From: Burkholderia territorii | GTDB lineage: Bacteria > Pseudomonadota > Gammaproteobacteria > Burkholderiales > Burkholderiaceae | Assembly (NCBI RefSeq): GCF_902833055.1 | Contig: NZ_CADFEJ010000002.1 | Span: 310,001 to 374,000 of the forward strand | Length of the DNA: 64,000 bases | Direction: 5' to 3' | Program-made: the position numbers and the translations under genes | Notes under the pieces: generated by a model | Database searches by the model: none | Told to the model about the DNA's origin: nothing | The model's input: only the letters and a program-made list of their open reading frames with translations | Part shown: piece after piece, positions 9,752-19,983 of the stretch | How positions within the stretch are numbered: position 1 is the stretch's first letter | How the letters are laid out: each line of letters opens with the position of its first letter

Positions 9752-11011
9752 ATGACACATCGCCCCCTTCGCGTCGCCGCCCGGCTTGCGACCGCCGCCG
9801 CCATCGCGTTCGCTTCGTTCGGCGCCGCGGCGCCCGCCGGCGCGGGCACGCTCACGATCAACATCGCGTTCAAGGGCGCCAGCCAGCGCGCGGTCTGGCA
9901 GTCGACGCTCGAAGCGTTCCACAAGGCGCATCCCGACATCGACGTGAAACCGACCTTCGTCGACGAGGAAGCGTACAAGGTGCAGCTTCCCGCGTGGCTC
10001 ACGACCGTCGCGCCCGACGTCGTGAACTGGCATGCGGGCGAGCGCATGGCGTACTACGCGAAGCGCGGGTTGTTCGAGGACCTGAGCGGCGACTGGAAGA
10101 AGAACGGCTGGGACGCGATGTACGCGTCGACGCGCGACGCATCGTCGTACAACGGCAAGCAGTACGCGGCGCCGACCGTCTATTACTCGTGGGGGCTGTT
10201 CTACCGCAAGGACCTGTTCCGCAAGGTCGGCATCGCCGACGAGCCGAAGACCTGGGAGCAGTTCCTCGATGCATGCAAGAAGCTGAAGGCGGCCGGCATC
10301 ACGCCGGTCGCGGTCGGCGGCCGCGATGCGTGGACGCTCGCCGGCTGGTTCGATTATCTCGACCTGCGCCTGAACGGCAACGCGTTCCACCAGCAGCTGA
10401 TGGCCGGCGACGTGCCGTACACCGATCCGCGCGTGAAGAAGGTCTACACGACGTGGAAATCGCTGATCGATTCCGGCTACTTCATCGACAATGCGCTGTC
10501 CTACGATCTCGACGGCGCGCAGCCGTTCCTGTTCCAGGGCAAGGCCGCGATGATGCTGATGGGCACCTTCATCGCGGCGGGCTTTCCGCCGAACGTGAAG
10601 CAGGAAATGGGCTACTACCGCTTCCCGATCATCGACCCGAAGGTGCCGACCGCCGAGGACGGCCCGGTCGAATCGCTGCACATCCCGACCAAGGCGAAGA
10701 ACAAGGCCGACGCGCACACGTTCCTCGCGTTCGTCGAAACGCCCGAGATGGGCGCGAAGCTGGCGGAAGGGCTCGGCTCGCTGTCGGCCAACAGCAAGTC
10801 GCCGGAGCCGGCCGATCCGATCTCGCGGATCGGCTTCCGGATCCTCGCCGATACACGCGGCGGCGTCGCTCAGTTCTACGACCGCGACATGACGAAGGAA
10901 ATGGCCGACGAAGGGATGAAGGGAATGCAGCAATTCCTCGCGAATCCCGCGCAGCTCGACACCGTGCTCGCGCAACTCGAGCAGACCCGCAAGCGGATCT
11001 ACAAGAAGTAA
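9752..11011 (+). CDS. ABC transporter sugar-binding protein (family 1 extracellular solute-binding)
   Basis: 419 aa. The ATG at 9752 has GGAG six bases upstream; an ATG at 9740 has no properly spaced ribosome site. A classical signal peptide (RVAARLATAAAIAFASFGAA, then PAGAG) targets it to the periplasm. The mature protein starts TLTINIAFKGASQRAVWQ and has the MalE/UgpB fold, including FLFQGKAAMMLMGTF near residue 265. It delivers substrate to the two permeases that follow. The ligand is inferred to be a beta-galactoside because of the upstream GH42 enzyme. Confidence 0.9.
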   Translation: MTHRPLRVAARLATAAAIAFASFGAAAPAGAGTLTINIAFKGASQRAVWQSTLEAFHKAHPDIDVKPTFVDEEAYKVQLPAWLTTVAPDVVNWHAGERMAYYAKRGLFEDLSGDWKKNGWDAMYASTRDASSYNGKQYAAPTVYYSWGLFYRKDLFRKVGIADEPKTWEQFLDACKKLKAAGITPVAVGGRDAWTLAGWFDYLDLRLNGNAFHQQLMAGDVPYTDPRVKKVYTTWKSLIDSGYFIDNALSYDLDGAQPFLFQGKAAMMLMGTFIAAGFPPNVKQEMGYYRFPIIDPKVPTAEDGPVESLHIPTKAKNKADAHTFLAFVETPEMGAKLAEGLGSLSANSKSPEPADPISRIGFRILADTRGGVAQFYDRDMTKEMADEGMKGMQQFLANPAQLDTVLAQLEQTRKRIYKK

Positions 11012-11065
11012 CCGCACGACCCCGGCGGCGGCCCCGTGCCGCCGCGTCCGCCCAGGAGGCTTGCC

Positions 11066-12013
11066 GTGTCCAGTCCGATCACGTCCAGACCCGTCGAATC
11101 ATCTGCCGCCGCCGCACCGGCCGGCAGGTCGCCCGCCGCGCTGCGCGCGCGCCGCCCGTCGCCGGCCGTGCGGCGGCAACGGCGCGCCGCGTGGCTCTTT
11201 CTCGCGCCCGCGTGCGCCATGGTTGCCGTCTATGTGATCTGGCCGATCCTGTCGACGCTGTGGCTCAGCCTTTGCAACTGGGACGGGATGACCGAGCGCA
11301 CGTTCGTCGGTCTCGCCAACTACGCCGAACTGCTGCACGCGCCGACGTTCTACACCGCGCTACGCAACAACGTGATCTGGCTCGCGCTGTTCATGCTCGC
11401 GCCGCCGCTCGGTCTCGCGCTCGCGCTGTACCTGAACCAGGCGGTGGCCGGCATCCGGCTCGTGAAGTCGCTGTTCTTCGCGCCGTTCGTGTTGTCGGGC
11501 GTGGTCGTCGGCCTGATCTTTTCGTGGTTCTACGATCCGACCTTCGGGCTGCTCGCCCTGATCGCCGGCCACGGCATCCCGGTGCTCGGCGATGCGCGCT
11601 ACGCGACGTTCGGCATCGTGTTCGCCGCGCTGTGGCCGCAAACCGCGTACTGCATGATCCTGTACCTCACCGGCCTCACGTCGGTGAACCCGGAACAGAT
11701 CGAAGCGGCGCGGATGGAAGGCGCGCGCGGCTTCGCGCTGCTGTGGCACGTCGTGCTGCCGCAGTTGCGGCCCACCACGTTCATGGCGATCGTCGTCACG
11801 GTGATCGGCGCGTTGCGCAGCTTCGACCTGATCTCCGTGATGACGGGCGGCGGCCCGTTCGAGAGCTCCACCGTGCTCGCGTATTACATGTACGACCAGG
11901 CGATCAAGTATTACCGGCTCGGCTATTCCGCGGCGATCGCGGTCGTGCTGTTCGCGATCATGCTCGTCTACATCGTGTTCCAGTTGCGCCGCATGCTGCG
12001 CAACGAGCAGTGA
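11066..12013 (+). CDS. ABC sugar permease, MalF type
   Basis: 315 aa with a GTG start at 11066 behind a strong AGGAGG (11054-11059). After a proline/alanine-rich cytosolic leader of about 40 residues there are six predicted membrane segments, beginning AAWLFLAPACAMVAVYVIW. The EAA coupling loop is EAARMEGARGFALLWHVVLPQLRP. It pairs with the 12040 gene to form the membrane channel. Confidence 0.9.
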   Translation: MSSPITSRPVESSAAAAPAGRSPAALRARRPSPAVRRQRRAAWLFLAPACAMVAVYVIWPILSTLWLSLCNWDGMTERTFVGLANYAELLHAPTFYTALRNNVIWLALFMLAPPLGLALALYLNQAVAGIRLVKSLFFAPFVLSGVVVGLIFSWFYDPTFGLLALIAGHGIPVLGDARYATFGIVFAALWPQTAYCMILYLTGLTSVNPEQIEAARMEGARGFALLWHVVLPQLRPTTFMAIVVTVIGALRSFDLISVMTGGGPFESSTVLAYYMYDQAIKYYRLGYSAAIAVVLFAIMLVYIVFQLRRMLRNEQ

Positions 12014-12039
12014 CCTGACCTTCCGGGGATGCCTTCATC

Positions 12040-12891
12040 ATGTTTCCGACACCCGTTGCCCACTGGAAGCCGGTCTCGCGCCGGCTGTACAAGCTGTCGC
12101 TGCCCGTCGCGCTGGTGATCTGGCTGCTGCCGATGATCGCCGTGTTCGTCACGTCGGTGCGCTCGACCGAGGAACTGGTCGAAGGCCACTACTGGGGCTG
12201 GCCGCGACACTTCTCGATGATCGAGAACTATCGCGACGCGCTGACCACGTCGCCGATGCTGCATTACTTCTGGAACAGCGTGCAGATCACGGTGCCGTCG
12301 GTGCTCGGGTCGATCGCGCTGGCCGCGATGGCCGGGTTCGCGCTCGCGACTTACCGGTTTCGCGGGAATGCCGCGTTGTTTGGCACGTTCGTCGCGGGCA
12401 ACTTCGTGCCCGTGCAGGTGCTGATGATTCCCGTGCGGGATCTGTCGCTGAGGCTTGGGGTATTCAATACGGTCGAGGCGTTGATTCTCTTTCACGTCGC
12501 GTTTCAGACGGGGTTCTGTACGCTGTTTCTGCGCAATTTCATCAAGCAGTTGCCGTTCGAGCTGATCGAGGCGGCGCGGATCGAGGGCGCGGGAGAGTGG
12601 ACGGTGTTCTGGCGAATCGTGTTGCCGCTGATCCGGCCGGCGTTGGCCGCGCTCGCGATTCTCGTGTTCACGTTCGTGTGGAACGATTACTTCTGGGCGC
12701 TGTGTCTCACGCAAGGTGACGAGGCTGCGCCGATCACTGCGGGTGTGGCGGCGCTGAAAGGGCAATGGACGACGTCGTGGAACCTCGTCTCGGCCGGGTC
12801 GATTCTTGCTGCGTTGCCGTCGGTCGCGATGTTCTTCGCGATGCAGAAGCATTTCGTGGCCGGGCTCACGTTCGGGGCGACGAAAGGTTGA
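12040..12891 (+). CDS. ABC sugar permease, MalG type
   Basis: 283 aa, six predicted membrane segments, first LSLPVALVIWLLPMIAVFV. The EAA loop is EAARIEGAGEWTVFWRIVLPLIRP and the family C-terminus is KHFVAGLTFGATKG. It is the last gene of the galactoside operon; a rho-independent terminator follows at 12955. G+C and codon use appear slightly less biased in its second half than in the upstream genes. Confidence 0.9.
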   Translation: MFPTPVAHWKPVSRRLYKLSLPVALVIWLLPMIAVFVTSVRSTEELVEGHYWGWPRHFSMIENYRDALTTSPMLHYFWNSVQITVPSVLGSIALAAMAGFALATYRFRGNAALFGTFVAGNFVPVQVLMIPVRDLSLRLGVFNTVEALILFHVAFQTGFCTLFLRNFIKQLPFELIEAARIEGAGEWTVFWRIVLPLIRPALAALAILVFTFVWNDYFWALCLTQGDEAAPITAGVAALKGQWTTSWNLVSAGSILAALPSVAMFFAMQKHFVAGLTFGATKG

Positions 12892-12954
12892 AGGCGCGCT
12901 GATCGGCGATCGTCGATCGCGAATTCGGATCTCCCCCTCTTCATCGAGAGGATT

Positions 12955-12977
12955 GCCCGCTTCGGCGGGCTTTTTTT
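12955..12977 (+). terminator. Rho-independent terminator of the galactoside operon
   Basis: Stem GCCCGC-TTCG-GCGGGC followed by seven T, 64 bp past the malG-type stop. Confidence 0.85.
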
Positions 12978-13098
12978 CGTGCCGCGCAGCGTGCCGTGAC
13001 GCGCGGCGCCCGTTCCCGGCACGCCTGGCGAAAGATGCCGAAACGGATCTGTTACGCGTCGCCCGGCCGTTTCCTGCAACCTCGCCTCCACGGCCCCG

Positions 13099-13694
13099 AT
13101 GTTCCTCTCGTGCGGGACCAGCGTCACCGACAACGCGTGGTGGCCCGCGATCGAGGCCGGCGCGGAAGCGATCGTGCCGACGGCGAGCGGCTGCGGCGGG
13201 TTCGTGAAGGAAATCGGCGACCTGTTGCGCTCCGACCCCGTCTATGCAGACAAGGCGCGACGCGTCAGCGCGCTTGCGCGCGACCTCGCGGAAATGATCG
13301 CGGCCGAGCGGCTCGACGCGCTGGCCGATGCAACGCAACGCCGCATCGCGGGTCACGGCCCGTGCACATTGCAGCACGCGCACCGGCTCGACGGCTCGAC
13401 GGCGCGGCGGCGCGGCGGCGTGGCGGCGCGGCGGCGCGCATGCTGACGCCGCCCGGCTTCGATCTGACGAATATCGCCGACGGCCATCCGTGCCGCCGCT
13501 CGGCCGGCACCAGTTCGCTAACGCAGCCCGAACTCGCCGCCAGACTGCACGATGACAAGCTCGACACACTCGAAGCCGCACGGCCGGACCTGATTGTCAC
13601 GGCCCGCTTCGGCTGCCAGACTCATCGGAACGGCGCGGGCCGCACGTGCGTGCGTCACTGGATCGAGCTCGCCGACAACCGGCTCGTCAACTGA
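13099..13694 (+). pseudogene. glcF: Remnant of glcF (glycolate oxidase iron-sulfur subunit), frameshifted and 5'-truncated
   Basis: Two reading frames together resemble the C-terminal half of GlcF. Frame 1 (13099 to about 13400) reads NAWWPAIEAGAEAIVPTASG and continues through an LLRSDPVYADKARRVSALARDL block to GPCTLQH. The family pattern then resumes in another frame (about 13440-13694) with LTPPGFDLTNIADGHPC, SAGTSSLTQPELAARLHDDK and a FGCQTH motif. Between them is a G+C-rich simple repeat (13393-13440), the likely frameshift site. The N-terminal [4Fe-4S] domains expected upstream are missing, and the terminator at 12955 lies where they should be. It precedes glcG and glcB, which fits a decayed glc operon. 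Confidence 0.75.
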
Positions 13695-13716
13695 CCGCTG
13701 ATTCCGGAGGAAAGCC

Positions 13717-14121
13717 ATGAAAACGAAGCCCGAACTCGAACTCGCCGACGTCGAACGCATGCTCGCCGCCGCGCGCATGGAAGCCGAGCGTCACGGCTGG
13801 GCCGTGTCGATCGCCGTCGTAGACGACGGCGGACACCTGCTCGCATTCGCACGCCTCGACGGCGCGTCGGCGGCCAGCGCTTGCATCGCGCAGGACAAGG
13901 CGCGCGCGGCGGCGCTCGGCCGTCGCGAGACGAAGGCGTATGAGGATATGATCAACGGTGGCCGCACGGCGTTTCTGAGCGTGCCGCTGACGGGGTTGCT
14001 CGAAGGCGGCGTGCCGGTGACGGTGGATGGCCGCATTGCGGGCGCGATCGGCGTGTCTGGCGTAAAGTCCGAACAGGATGCGCAGATCGCCCGCGCCGGC
14101 ACACAAAGCGTCGTGGCATAG
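13717..14121 (+). CDS. glcG: GlcG/HbpS-family protein
   Basis: 134 aa, full length for the DUF336/GlcG family. It has the conserved [18 protein letters not shown], the [11 protein letters not shown] helix and a C-terminal [19 protein letters not shown]. The family includes haem-degrading HbpS and the GlcG proteins of glycolate operons, whose exact role is unsettled. A good ribosome site (CCGGAGGAAAG) precedes the ATG. It sits between the glcF remnant and malate synthase G and appears intact, so it may be kept for a use separate from glycolate oxidation. Confidence 0.82.
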   Translation: MKTKPELELADVERMLAAARMEAERHGWAVSIAVVDDGGHLLAFARLDGASAASACIAQDKARAAALGRRETKAYEDMINGGRTAFLSVPLTGLLEGGVPVTVDGRIAGAIGVSGVKSEQDAQIARAGTQSVVA

Positions 14122-14165
14122 CCAGCCAACGCGCGCGCGTTTTTCATTCCCCGGGAGGAATCACG

Positions 14166-16340
14166 ATGATCGACCAAGCAGGACTGCAAGTCGCGCCAGC
14201 GCTGAGCCAGTTCATTGAAAACGAAGCACTGCCGGGCACCGGCATCGACAAGGCCGCATTCTGGAGCGGCTTCTCGGCCCTGGTGCACGACCTTGCGCCG
14301 CGCAACCGCGAACTGCTCGCGGAACGCGACCGCCTGCAGCAGGAACTCGACGCGTGGCATCGCGCGCACCCGGGCCCGGTACGCGACCATGCCGCGTATC
14401 GCGCGTTCCTCGAACGAATCGGCTACCTCGTGCCGGTCCCGTCGAACGTCGCGGCAGCCACCGCGAACGTCGACAGCGAGATCGCGACGCAGGCCGGCCC
14501 GCAGCTCGTCGTGCCGCTCTCGAACGCGCGTTATGCGCTGAACGCCGCGAACGCACGGTGGGGCAGCCTGTACGACGCGCTGTACGGCACCGACGCGCTG
14601 CCGGAGGACGGCGGCGCAGAACGCACGACGGCCTACAACCCGACGCGCGGCCAGCGCGTGATCGACTACGCGCGCGACGTACTCGACAACGCGGCGCCGC
14701 TCGCGAGCGGCTCGCACCGCGACGCACTGCGCTATCGCGTGGAAGACGGCCAGCTCGCCGTCGAAACCGGCAAGGGCGTCGTGCATCTCGCGGAGCCGGC
14801 GCAATTCGTCGGCTATCAGGGCGCGGCAGGCGCACCGTCCGCGATTCTGCTGAAGCACAACGGCCTGCACCTCGAGATCCAGATCGACGCATCGACGCCA
14901 ATCGGCCGCGCCGATCTCGCGAACGTGAAGGACGTCGTGCTCGAAGCCGCGGTCAGCACGATCATCGACTGCGAGGATTCGGTCGCGGCGGTCGACGCCG
15001 ACGACAAGGTCCAACTCTATCGCAACTGGCTCGGCCTGATGCAGGGCACGCTGGTCGAGGAAGTCGCGAAGGGCGGCAAGACCTTCACGCGCCGCCTGAA
15101 CGCCGATCGCGAATACACGACGCCGGCCGGCGGCACGCTGACGCTGCACGGCCGCTCGCTGCTGTTCGTGCGCAACGTCGGGCACCTGATGACCAACGGC
15201 GCGGTGCTCGACCGCGACGGCAACGAGATCCCCGAAGGGATTCTCGACGGCGTCGTCACGGTGCTGTGCTCGCTGCACGACCTGAAGGCGAAGCGCAACT
15301 CGCGCACGGGCTCGATCTACATCGTGAAGCCGAAGATGCACGGCCCGGCCGAAGTCGCGTTCGCCGACACGCTGTTCGCGCGCATCGAGGATCTGTACAA
15401 CCTGCCGCGCAACACGCTGAAGATGGGCATCATGGACGAGGAGCGCCGCACCAGCGTGAACCTCGCCGCGTGTATCGCCGCGGCCGCCGCGCGCGTCGCG
15501 TTCATCAACACCGGCTTCCTCGACCGCACCGGCGACGAGATGCACACCGCGATGGAAGCGGGCCCGATGATCCGCAAGGGCGACATGAAGACGTCGGCGT
15601 GGATCCAGGCGTACGAGCGCAACAACGTGCTCGCCGGGCTGTCGGCCGGCCTGCGCGGCCGCGCGCAGATCGGCAAGGGCATGTGGGCGATGCCGGACCT
15701 GATGCACGCGATGCTCGAGCAGAAGATCGCGCATCCGCGCGCCGGCGCGAACACCGCATGGGTGCCGTCGCCGACCGCCGCGACGCTGCACGCGCTGCAT
15801 TACCACCTCGTCGACGTGCAGGCCGTCCAGCAGGAACTCGAGAAGACGCCGTATGCGAGCGAACGCGACGCGCTGCTCGAAGGCCTGCTGACCGTGCCGG
15901 TCGTCGAACGCGCCGAGTGGAGCGAGGCCGAGATCCTGAGCGAAGTCGAGAACAACGCGCAGGGCATCCTCGGCTACGTCGTGCGCTGGGTCGAGCAGGG
16001 CGTCGGTTGCTCGAAGGTACCGGACATCCACGACGTCGGCCTGATGGAAGACCGCGCGACGCTGCGCATCTCGAGTCAGCACATCGCGAACTGGCTGCGC
16101 CACGGCGTGATCACCGAGGCGTTCGTGCTCGACGTGTTCAAGCGGATGGCGCGCGTCGTCGATCAGCAGAATGCGGGCGATCCGAACTATCGCCCGATGG
16201 CGCCGGGGTACGACCAGTCGACGGCATTCAAGGCCGCATGCGCGCTCGCGCTGCAGGGCACGTCGCAGCCGAGCGGTTATACCGAGCCGCTGCTGCATCG
16301 GTTCCGGCTCGCATACAAGGCGCAGCAGCGCGGCGCCTGA
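14166..16340 (+). CDS. glcB: Malate synthase G
   Basis: 724 aa, the usual length of the monomeric G isoform. It condenses glyoxylate with acetyl-CoA to give malate in the cytosol. Characteristic blocks are [15 protein letters not shown] (about residue 330), the [17 protein letters not shown] and [14 protein letters not shown] regions with Mg-binding acids, and the C-terminal [17 protein letters not shown] with the catalytic base region. A strong GGGAGGAA ribosome site precedes the start. It ends the remnant glc cluster; a terminator follows at 16381. With glcF broken here, glyoxylate must come from another route or from a second glycolate oxidase. Confidence 0.95.
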   Translation: MIDQAGLQVAPALSQFIENEALPGTGIDKAAFWSGFSALVHDLAPRNRELLAERDRLQQELDAWHRAHPGPVRDHAAYRAFLERIGYLVPVPSNVAAATANVDSEIATQAGPQLVVPLSNARYALNAANARWGSLYDALYGTDALPEDGGAERTTAYNPTRGQRVIDYARDVLDNAAPLASGSHRDALRYRVEDGQLAVETGKGVVHLAEPAQFVGYQGAAGAPSAILLKHNGLHLEIQIDASTPIGRADLANVKDVVLEAAVSTIIDCEDSVAAVDADDKVQLYRNWLGLMQGTLVEEVAKGGKTFTRRLNADREYTTPAGGTLTLHGRSLLFVRNVGHLMTNGAVLDRDGNEIPEGILDGVVTVLCSLHDLKAKRNSRTGSIYIVKPKMHGPAEVAFADTLFARIEDLYNLPRNTLKMGIMDEERRTSVNLAACIAAAAARVAFINTGFLDRTGDEMHTAMEAGPMIRKGDMKTSAWIQAYERNNVLAGLSAGLRGRAQIGKGMWAMPDLMHAMLEQKIAHPRAGANTAWVPSPTAATLHALHYHLVDVQAVQQELEKTPYASERDALLEGLLTVPVVERAEWSEAEILSEVENNAQGILGYVVRWVEQGVGCSKVPDIHDVGLMEDRATLRISSQHIANWLRHGVITEAFVLDVFKRMARVVDQQNAGDPNYRPMAPGYDQSTAFKAACALALQGTSQPSGYTEPLLHRFRLAYKAQQRGA

Positions 16341-16380
16341 ACCCCGGGCATGCGGGCTTTCCCGCATGCGGTTTCGCGAA

Positions 16381-16410
16381 ACGGGCGGCCATCATGGCCG
16401 CCCGTTTTTC
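16381..16410 (+). terminator. Rho-independent terminator of glcB
   Basis: A perfect 12-bp inverted repeat with a 1-nt centre (ACGGGCGGCCAT / ATGGCCGCCCGT, 16381-16405) followed by TTTTTC. Confidence 0.85.
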
Positions 16411-16598
16411 TTTCGGCAATTTACGCGGACGCTGAAATCGATAATCGGCCGCTCTCGCGTGACTTCAAGTTTCCGCTTCTTCGGCCGTTAAAACAGTAAA
16501 GCCGGCGACCGTGAATTCGCGCCCCTTTCGCCCCCGGCGCAAAGCCTTGCACGGCAACGCTCCGCGCGCGATTGGCAAGTAGCGGCCACGACAATAAA

Positions 16599-16612
16599 TT
16601 GATCCGGATCAA
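16599..16612. promoter_or_regulatory. FNR/Anr-type box
   Basis: TTGATCCGGATCAA is a perfect match to the TTGAT-N4-ATCAA consensus. It is about 290 bp before the diguanylate cyclase start at 16891. A TATACT element at 16651-16656 would place it near -57, compatible with class I activation. The rest of the 16411-16890 gap shows no gene. Confidence 0.6.
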
Positions 16613-16890
16613 CGGCCCGCGACATTCTCCGCGCAGACAAATACGCGCGTTATACTCGGATCAATCCGCGCCGCCGAATTCGTCGGATCGTCGAATCGCG
16701 GCCAATCGTCCGGTGAATGGCGTGATTCCTGCGGTTTATCCGGCCGCAATCATCGATGATCGGCTCCGGTTCCTCCGGTGGATCGGACGGGATGCGCATT
16801 GGAGACCGCATACCCGATCGCCGCCGACAAATCATACGAACAATCGCATCGGCCCGCCGCCCGGCGGCGATGCACATCGATCCACGGACC

Positions 16891-18453
16891 ATGGCAGAAA
16901 CCGACTACGCAATGCCCAGCGAATCCGGCCTCACGGGCCGTATCGCCGCGCAATTTCGCCGGTTTCTGCTGCCGCACCTGATCTTCTATTCAGGGCTGCT
17001 GATCGCGCTGCTCCTGTTGCTGCTGTGCGCGATCGTGCTGTACGAAGGCCGCATCGACGCACGCGATCGCGCGCGCACCACCCAGCAGAACATCGCGCTG
17101 ATGGCGTCGTGGGACATCGAGCGCAACATCGAGATCTATTCGCTGTCGCTGCAGGCGGTCGTCGACGGCTCGAACGATCCCGCTGTCGCCGCGCTGCCGA
17201 TGTCGCTGCGCCGCCAGGTGCTGTTCGACCGCGCGACGACGGCCAAATACCTCGGCGGCATCTACGTGCTCGATGCGAACGGCGATATCGCGGTCGACGG
17301 CGTGAGCGACGTGCCGCGCAAGGCCAACTTCGGCAACGAACCGTATTTCACGGTGCATCGCGACAACCCGAACGTCGGCCTGTACGTCAGCGATCCGTAT
17401 CGTTCGCGGCTGCGCGGCGGCTCGCCGAGCATCGCGCTCAGCCGGCGGATCACGCGCCCCGACGGATCGTTCGGCGGCGTTGCCGTGATGTCGATCCGCC
17501 TCGAATATTTCCAGAACCTGTTCTCGCGCCTGGCGCTCGGCGATCGCGGCTCCGTCGCGCTGATCAACACCGACGGCCGGATGGTCGCGCGCAAGCCGTA
17601 CGATCCGGCGATCGTCGGCCGCGACATCAGCAAGGCCAGCACGTTCCGGCACTTCATGACCGCGAACGAAGGCAGCTTCGCCGACACCGCGTCGATCGAC
17701 GGCGTGCGGCGCCTGTACGTGTTCCGGCATCTCGACAACCTGCCGCTGATCATCATGGTCGCGCGCTCGGAAGCCGACACCTATGCCGCGTGGTACGACC
17801 GCGCGATTCCGATCGGCTCGGCGATGGTCATGCTCGCGCTCGGCTTCGTCGGCTTGTCGCTGCTGCTCGACGTGCAGCTGCGCAAGCGTCACCGCGCGGA
17901 AGCGGAACTGCAGGCGCTCGCGCGCACCGACGGCCTCACCGGCCTCGACAACCGCCGCATGCTCGACGTCACGCTCGAGCGCGAATGGCGCCGCGCGGCA
18001 CGCTCGCAGCACGCGCTGTCGCTGCTGTTCGTCGACGTCGATCACTTCAAGCGCTACAACGACACGCAAGGCCACCAGGCCGGCGACGACGCGCTCGCGG
18101 CGGTCGGCCGCTGCATCGCCGGCTGCCTGCGGCGCCCGGCCGACTATGCGGCCCGCTACGGCGGCGAGGAGTTCGTCGTCGTGCTGCCCGACGTCGACAC
18201 GCCCGGCGCCGTCGCGATCGCCGAAGCGATCCGCACCGGCATCCTCGATCTCGGCATCCGGCACGCCACGGGTTCGTCCGACCGCCTGACCGCAAGCGTC
18301 GGCGTGGCGACCTGCTATCCGGAACGCGGCGACAGCATCCAGGCCGCGCTGAAGCTCGCCGACGACGCGCTGTACCGCGCGAAGGAGCGCGGGCGCAACC
18401 GCGTCGTCGTGCAGACGGCCGCGTGCGTCGAGCGCACGCCGCGGCGCGCCTGA
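16891..18453 (+). CDS. Membrane diguanylate cyclase with periplasmic Cache sensor
   Basis: About 520 aa from the ATG at 16891; in-frame starts at 16870 and 16912 are equally possible. A first membrane helix (LIFYSGLLIALLLLLLCAIV) leads to a periplasmic double-Cache region of about 240 residues (NIALMASWDIERNIEIYSLS ... VRRLYVFRHLDNLPLIIMVA). A second helix (AMVMLALGFVGLSLLLDV) joins it to a C-terminal GGDEF domain with an intact GGEEF active site in AARYGGEEFVVVLPD. It should make cyclic di-GMP in response to a small extracellular ligand. No EAL domain is present. An FNR-like box lies upstream, suggesting oxygen-linked expression. Confidence 0.9.
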   Translation: MAETDYAMPSESGLTGRIAAQFRRFLLPHLIFYSGLLIALLLLLLCAIVLYEGRIDARDRARTTQQNIALMASWDIERNIEIYSLSLQAVVDGSNDPAVAALPMSLRRQVLFDRATTAKYLGGIYVLDANGDIAVDGVSDVPRKANFGNEPYFTVHRDNPNVGLYVSDPYRSRLRGGSPSIALSRRITRPDGSFGGVAVMSIRLEYFQNLFSRLALGDRGSVALINTDGRMVARKPYDPAIVGRDISKASTFRHFMTANEGSFADTASIDGVRRLYVFRHLDNLPLIIMVARSEADTYAAWYDRAIPIGSAMVMLALGFVGLSLLLDVQLRKRHRAEAELQALARTDGLTGLDNRRMLDVTLEREWRRAARSQHALSLLFVDVDHFKRYNDTQGHQAGDDALAAVGRCIAGCLRRPADYAARYGGEEFVVVLPDVDTPGAVAIAEAIRTGILDLGIRHATGSSDRLTASVGVATCYPERGDSIQAALKLADDALYRAKERGRNRVVVQTAACVERTPRRA

Positions 18454-18573
18454 GCCACGACGGGGCGGCGGCAGGCCGCCGCGCCGCCTGCGGGCGAAAT
18501 CGCCGACAATGTCGGCTCGCCGCGCCGCCGCGCCACACGGGCGCCGGCCCGCCCGCGCCCGCTTCACACCACC

Positions 18574-19953
18574 ATGAGACTCAAGGCAAAGATTTTCCTT
18601 CTGGCCATCGTGCCGTTCCTGCTCGCGATCACCGGCATCGGCTTCGGCGTGCGGCAGCAAGCGACGTCGCTCGCGCGCACGCAGCATGCGACGATCCAGG
18701 CCGCCTACCTGTCGAGCAAGGAAGTCGAGCTCAAGCATTACGTCGAACTCGCGACGAGCGCGATCATGCCGCTGTACGACGCGAGCGGCCGCAACGCGCG
18801 CGACGACGCGTTGCTGCGCACGCAGGCGCTCGCGATGCTGCAGAAGATGGATTTCGGCCCCGACGGCTACTTCTTCGTGTACGACCTGCACGGCAATGCG
18901 CTGATGCATCCGCGCGAGCCCGAGCGCGTCGGCCACAACTACTGGTCGATGCGCGACCCGCAGGGTGCGCTGACGATCCAGCAACTGATCGGCGCCGCGT
19001 CGCACGGCGGCGGCTACGTGCGCTACACGTGGCAACGGCCGTCGACCGGCAAGGCCGCGCCGAAGCTCGGCTACGTCGTCGCGCTCGAACGCTGGGGCTG
19101 GATGGTCGGCACCGGCATCTATCTGGACGACGTCGACACCGCGCTGCAACGCATCGACGCGCGCGCGTCCGCGAACATCGAGCGGACGATGAGCTGGCTC
19201 ACCGCGATCGCGCTGACCGGCGCGGCGGTGATCGCCGTCTGCGCGCTGGTGCTGAACGTCAGCGAGTCGCGCAGCGCCGACGCGAAGCTCAAGCAGCTCG
19301 CGCAGCGTGTCGTCGAATCGCAGGAGCAGGAGCGCGAGCGGCTGTCGCGCGAACTGCATGACGGGATCAGCCAGATGATGGTGTCCGCGAAGCTGATGCT
19401 CGAATCCGCGCTCGCGCGCTTCGAGCGCGGCGCGGCGCGGATGCCGGAAGCCGAGCAGGCGCTTGCGTCGGGCATCGGACGGCTCGGCGACACGCTGCGC
19501 GAAGTGCGTCGCATCTCGCATGCGCTGCGCCCGGCGATGCTCGACGATCTCGGCCTCGCGGCCGCGCTCGAACAGCTCGTGCGCGAGCTCGGCGCCGAAA
19601 GCGGCATCGACATCGGCTATACGCAGGTGGCGCACAGCGGCGCGCGGCCGTTGCCCGCGCCCGTCAACACGGCGCTGTTCCGGATCGCGCAGGAAGCACT
19701 CAGCAACATCGTGCATCATGCGCAGGCGTCGCGGGCGGCCGTCACGCTCGACGTCGGCGCGCATTCGGCCACGCTGACCATCGCCGACAACGGCTGCGGT
19801 TTCGATGCCGAGCGGTCACAGACCGATGCGCGCCGCGGCATCGGCCTGCGCAACATGCGCGAGCGCCTCGACGCGCTCGGCGGCACATTGACGATCACGT
19901 CGCAGGTCGGCCACACCGTCGTGGCCGCGCGCGTGCCGCTGCGCGTCGCCTGA
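18574..19953 (+). CDS. Sensor histidine kinase, single Cache domain, NarX/UhpB-type core
   Basis: 459 aa. An N-terminal membrane helix (KIFLLAIVPFLLAITGIGFG) is followed by a periplasmic sCache_2 domain (about 35-190, with FGPDGYFFVYDLHGNALMHP and WGWMVGTGIYLDDVD). A second helix (AIALTGAAVIAVCALVLNV) leads to a HisKA_3 dimerisation box, with the phosphorylated His in SRELHDGISQMMVSAK, and a HATPase domain (IADNGCGF, GIGLRNMRERL). It is paired with the response regulator 30 bp downstream. Cache_2 domains of this type often bind short organic acids; the ligand is unknown. Confidence 0.92.
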   Translation: MRLKAKIFLLAIVPFLLAITGIGFGVRQQATSLARTQHATIQAAYLSSKEVELKHYVELATSAIMPLYDASGRNARDDALLRTQALAMLQKMDFGPDGYFFVYDLHGNALMHPREPERVGHNYWSMRDPQGALTIQQLIGAASHGGGYVRYTWQRPSTGKAAPKLGYVVALERWGWMVGTGIYLDDVDTALQRIDARASANIERTMSWLTAIALTGAAVIAVCALVLNVSESRSADAKLKQLAQRVVESQEQERERLSRELHDGISQMMVSAKLMLESALARFERGAARMPEAEQALASGIGRLGDTLREVRRISHALRPAMLDDLGLAAALEQLVRELGAESGIDIGYTQVAHSGARPLPAPVNTALFRIAQEALSNIVHHAQASRAAVTLDVGAHSATLTIADNGCGFDAERSQTDARRGIGLRNMRERLDALGGTLTITSQVGHTVVAARVPLRVA

Positions 19954-19983
19954 GCACGCGCCCATCACCGGAGACATTTGCCC

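Noticed and set aside
7676..11017. 1,113-codon antisense frame opposite the galactoside operon
   Set aside because: Long antisense frames are expected in high-G+C DNA; the plus-strand genes have clear families, ribosome sites and catalytic motifs.
13393..13440. Functional G+C simple repeat
   Set aside because: It lies inside the decayed glcF and is best explained as part of the frameshifted remnant.
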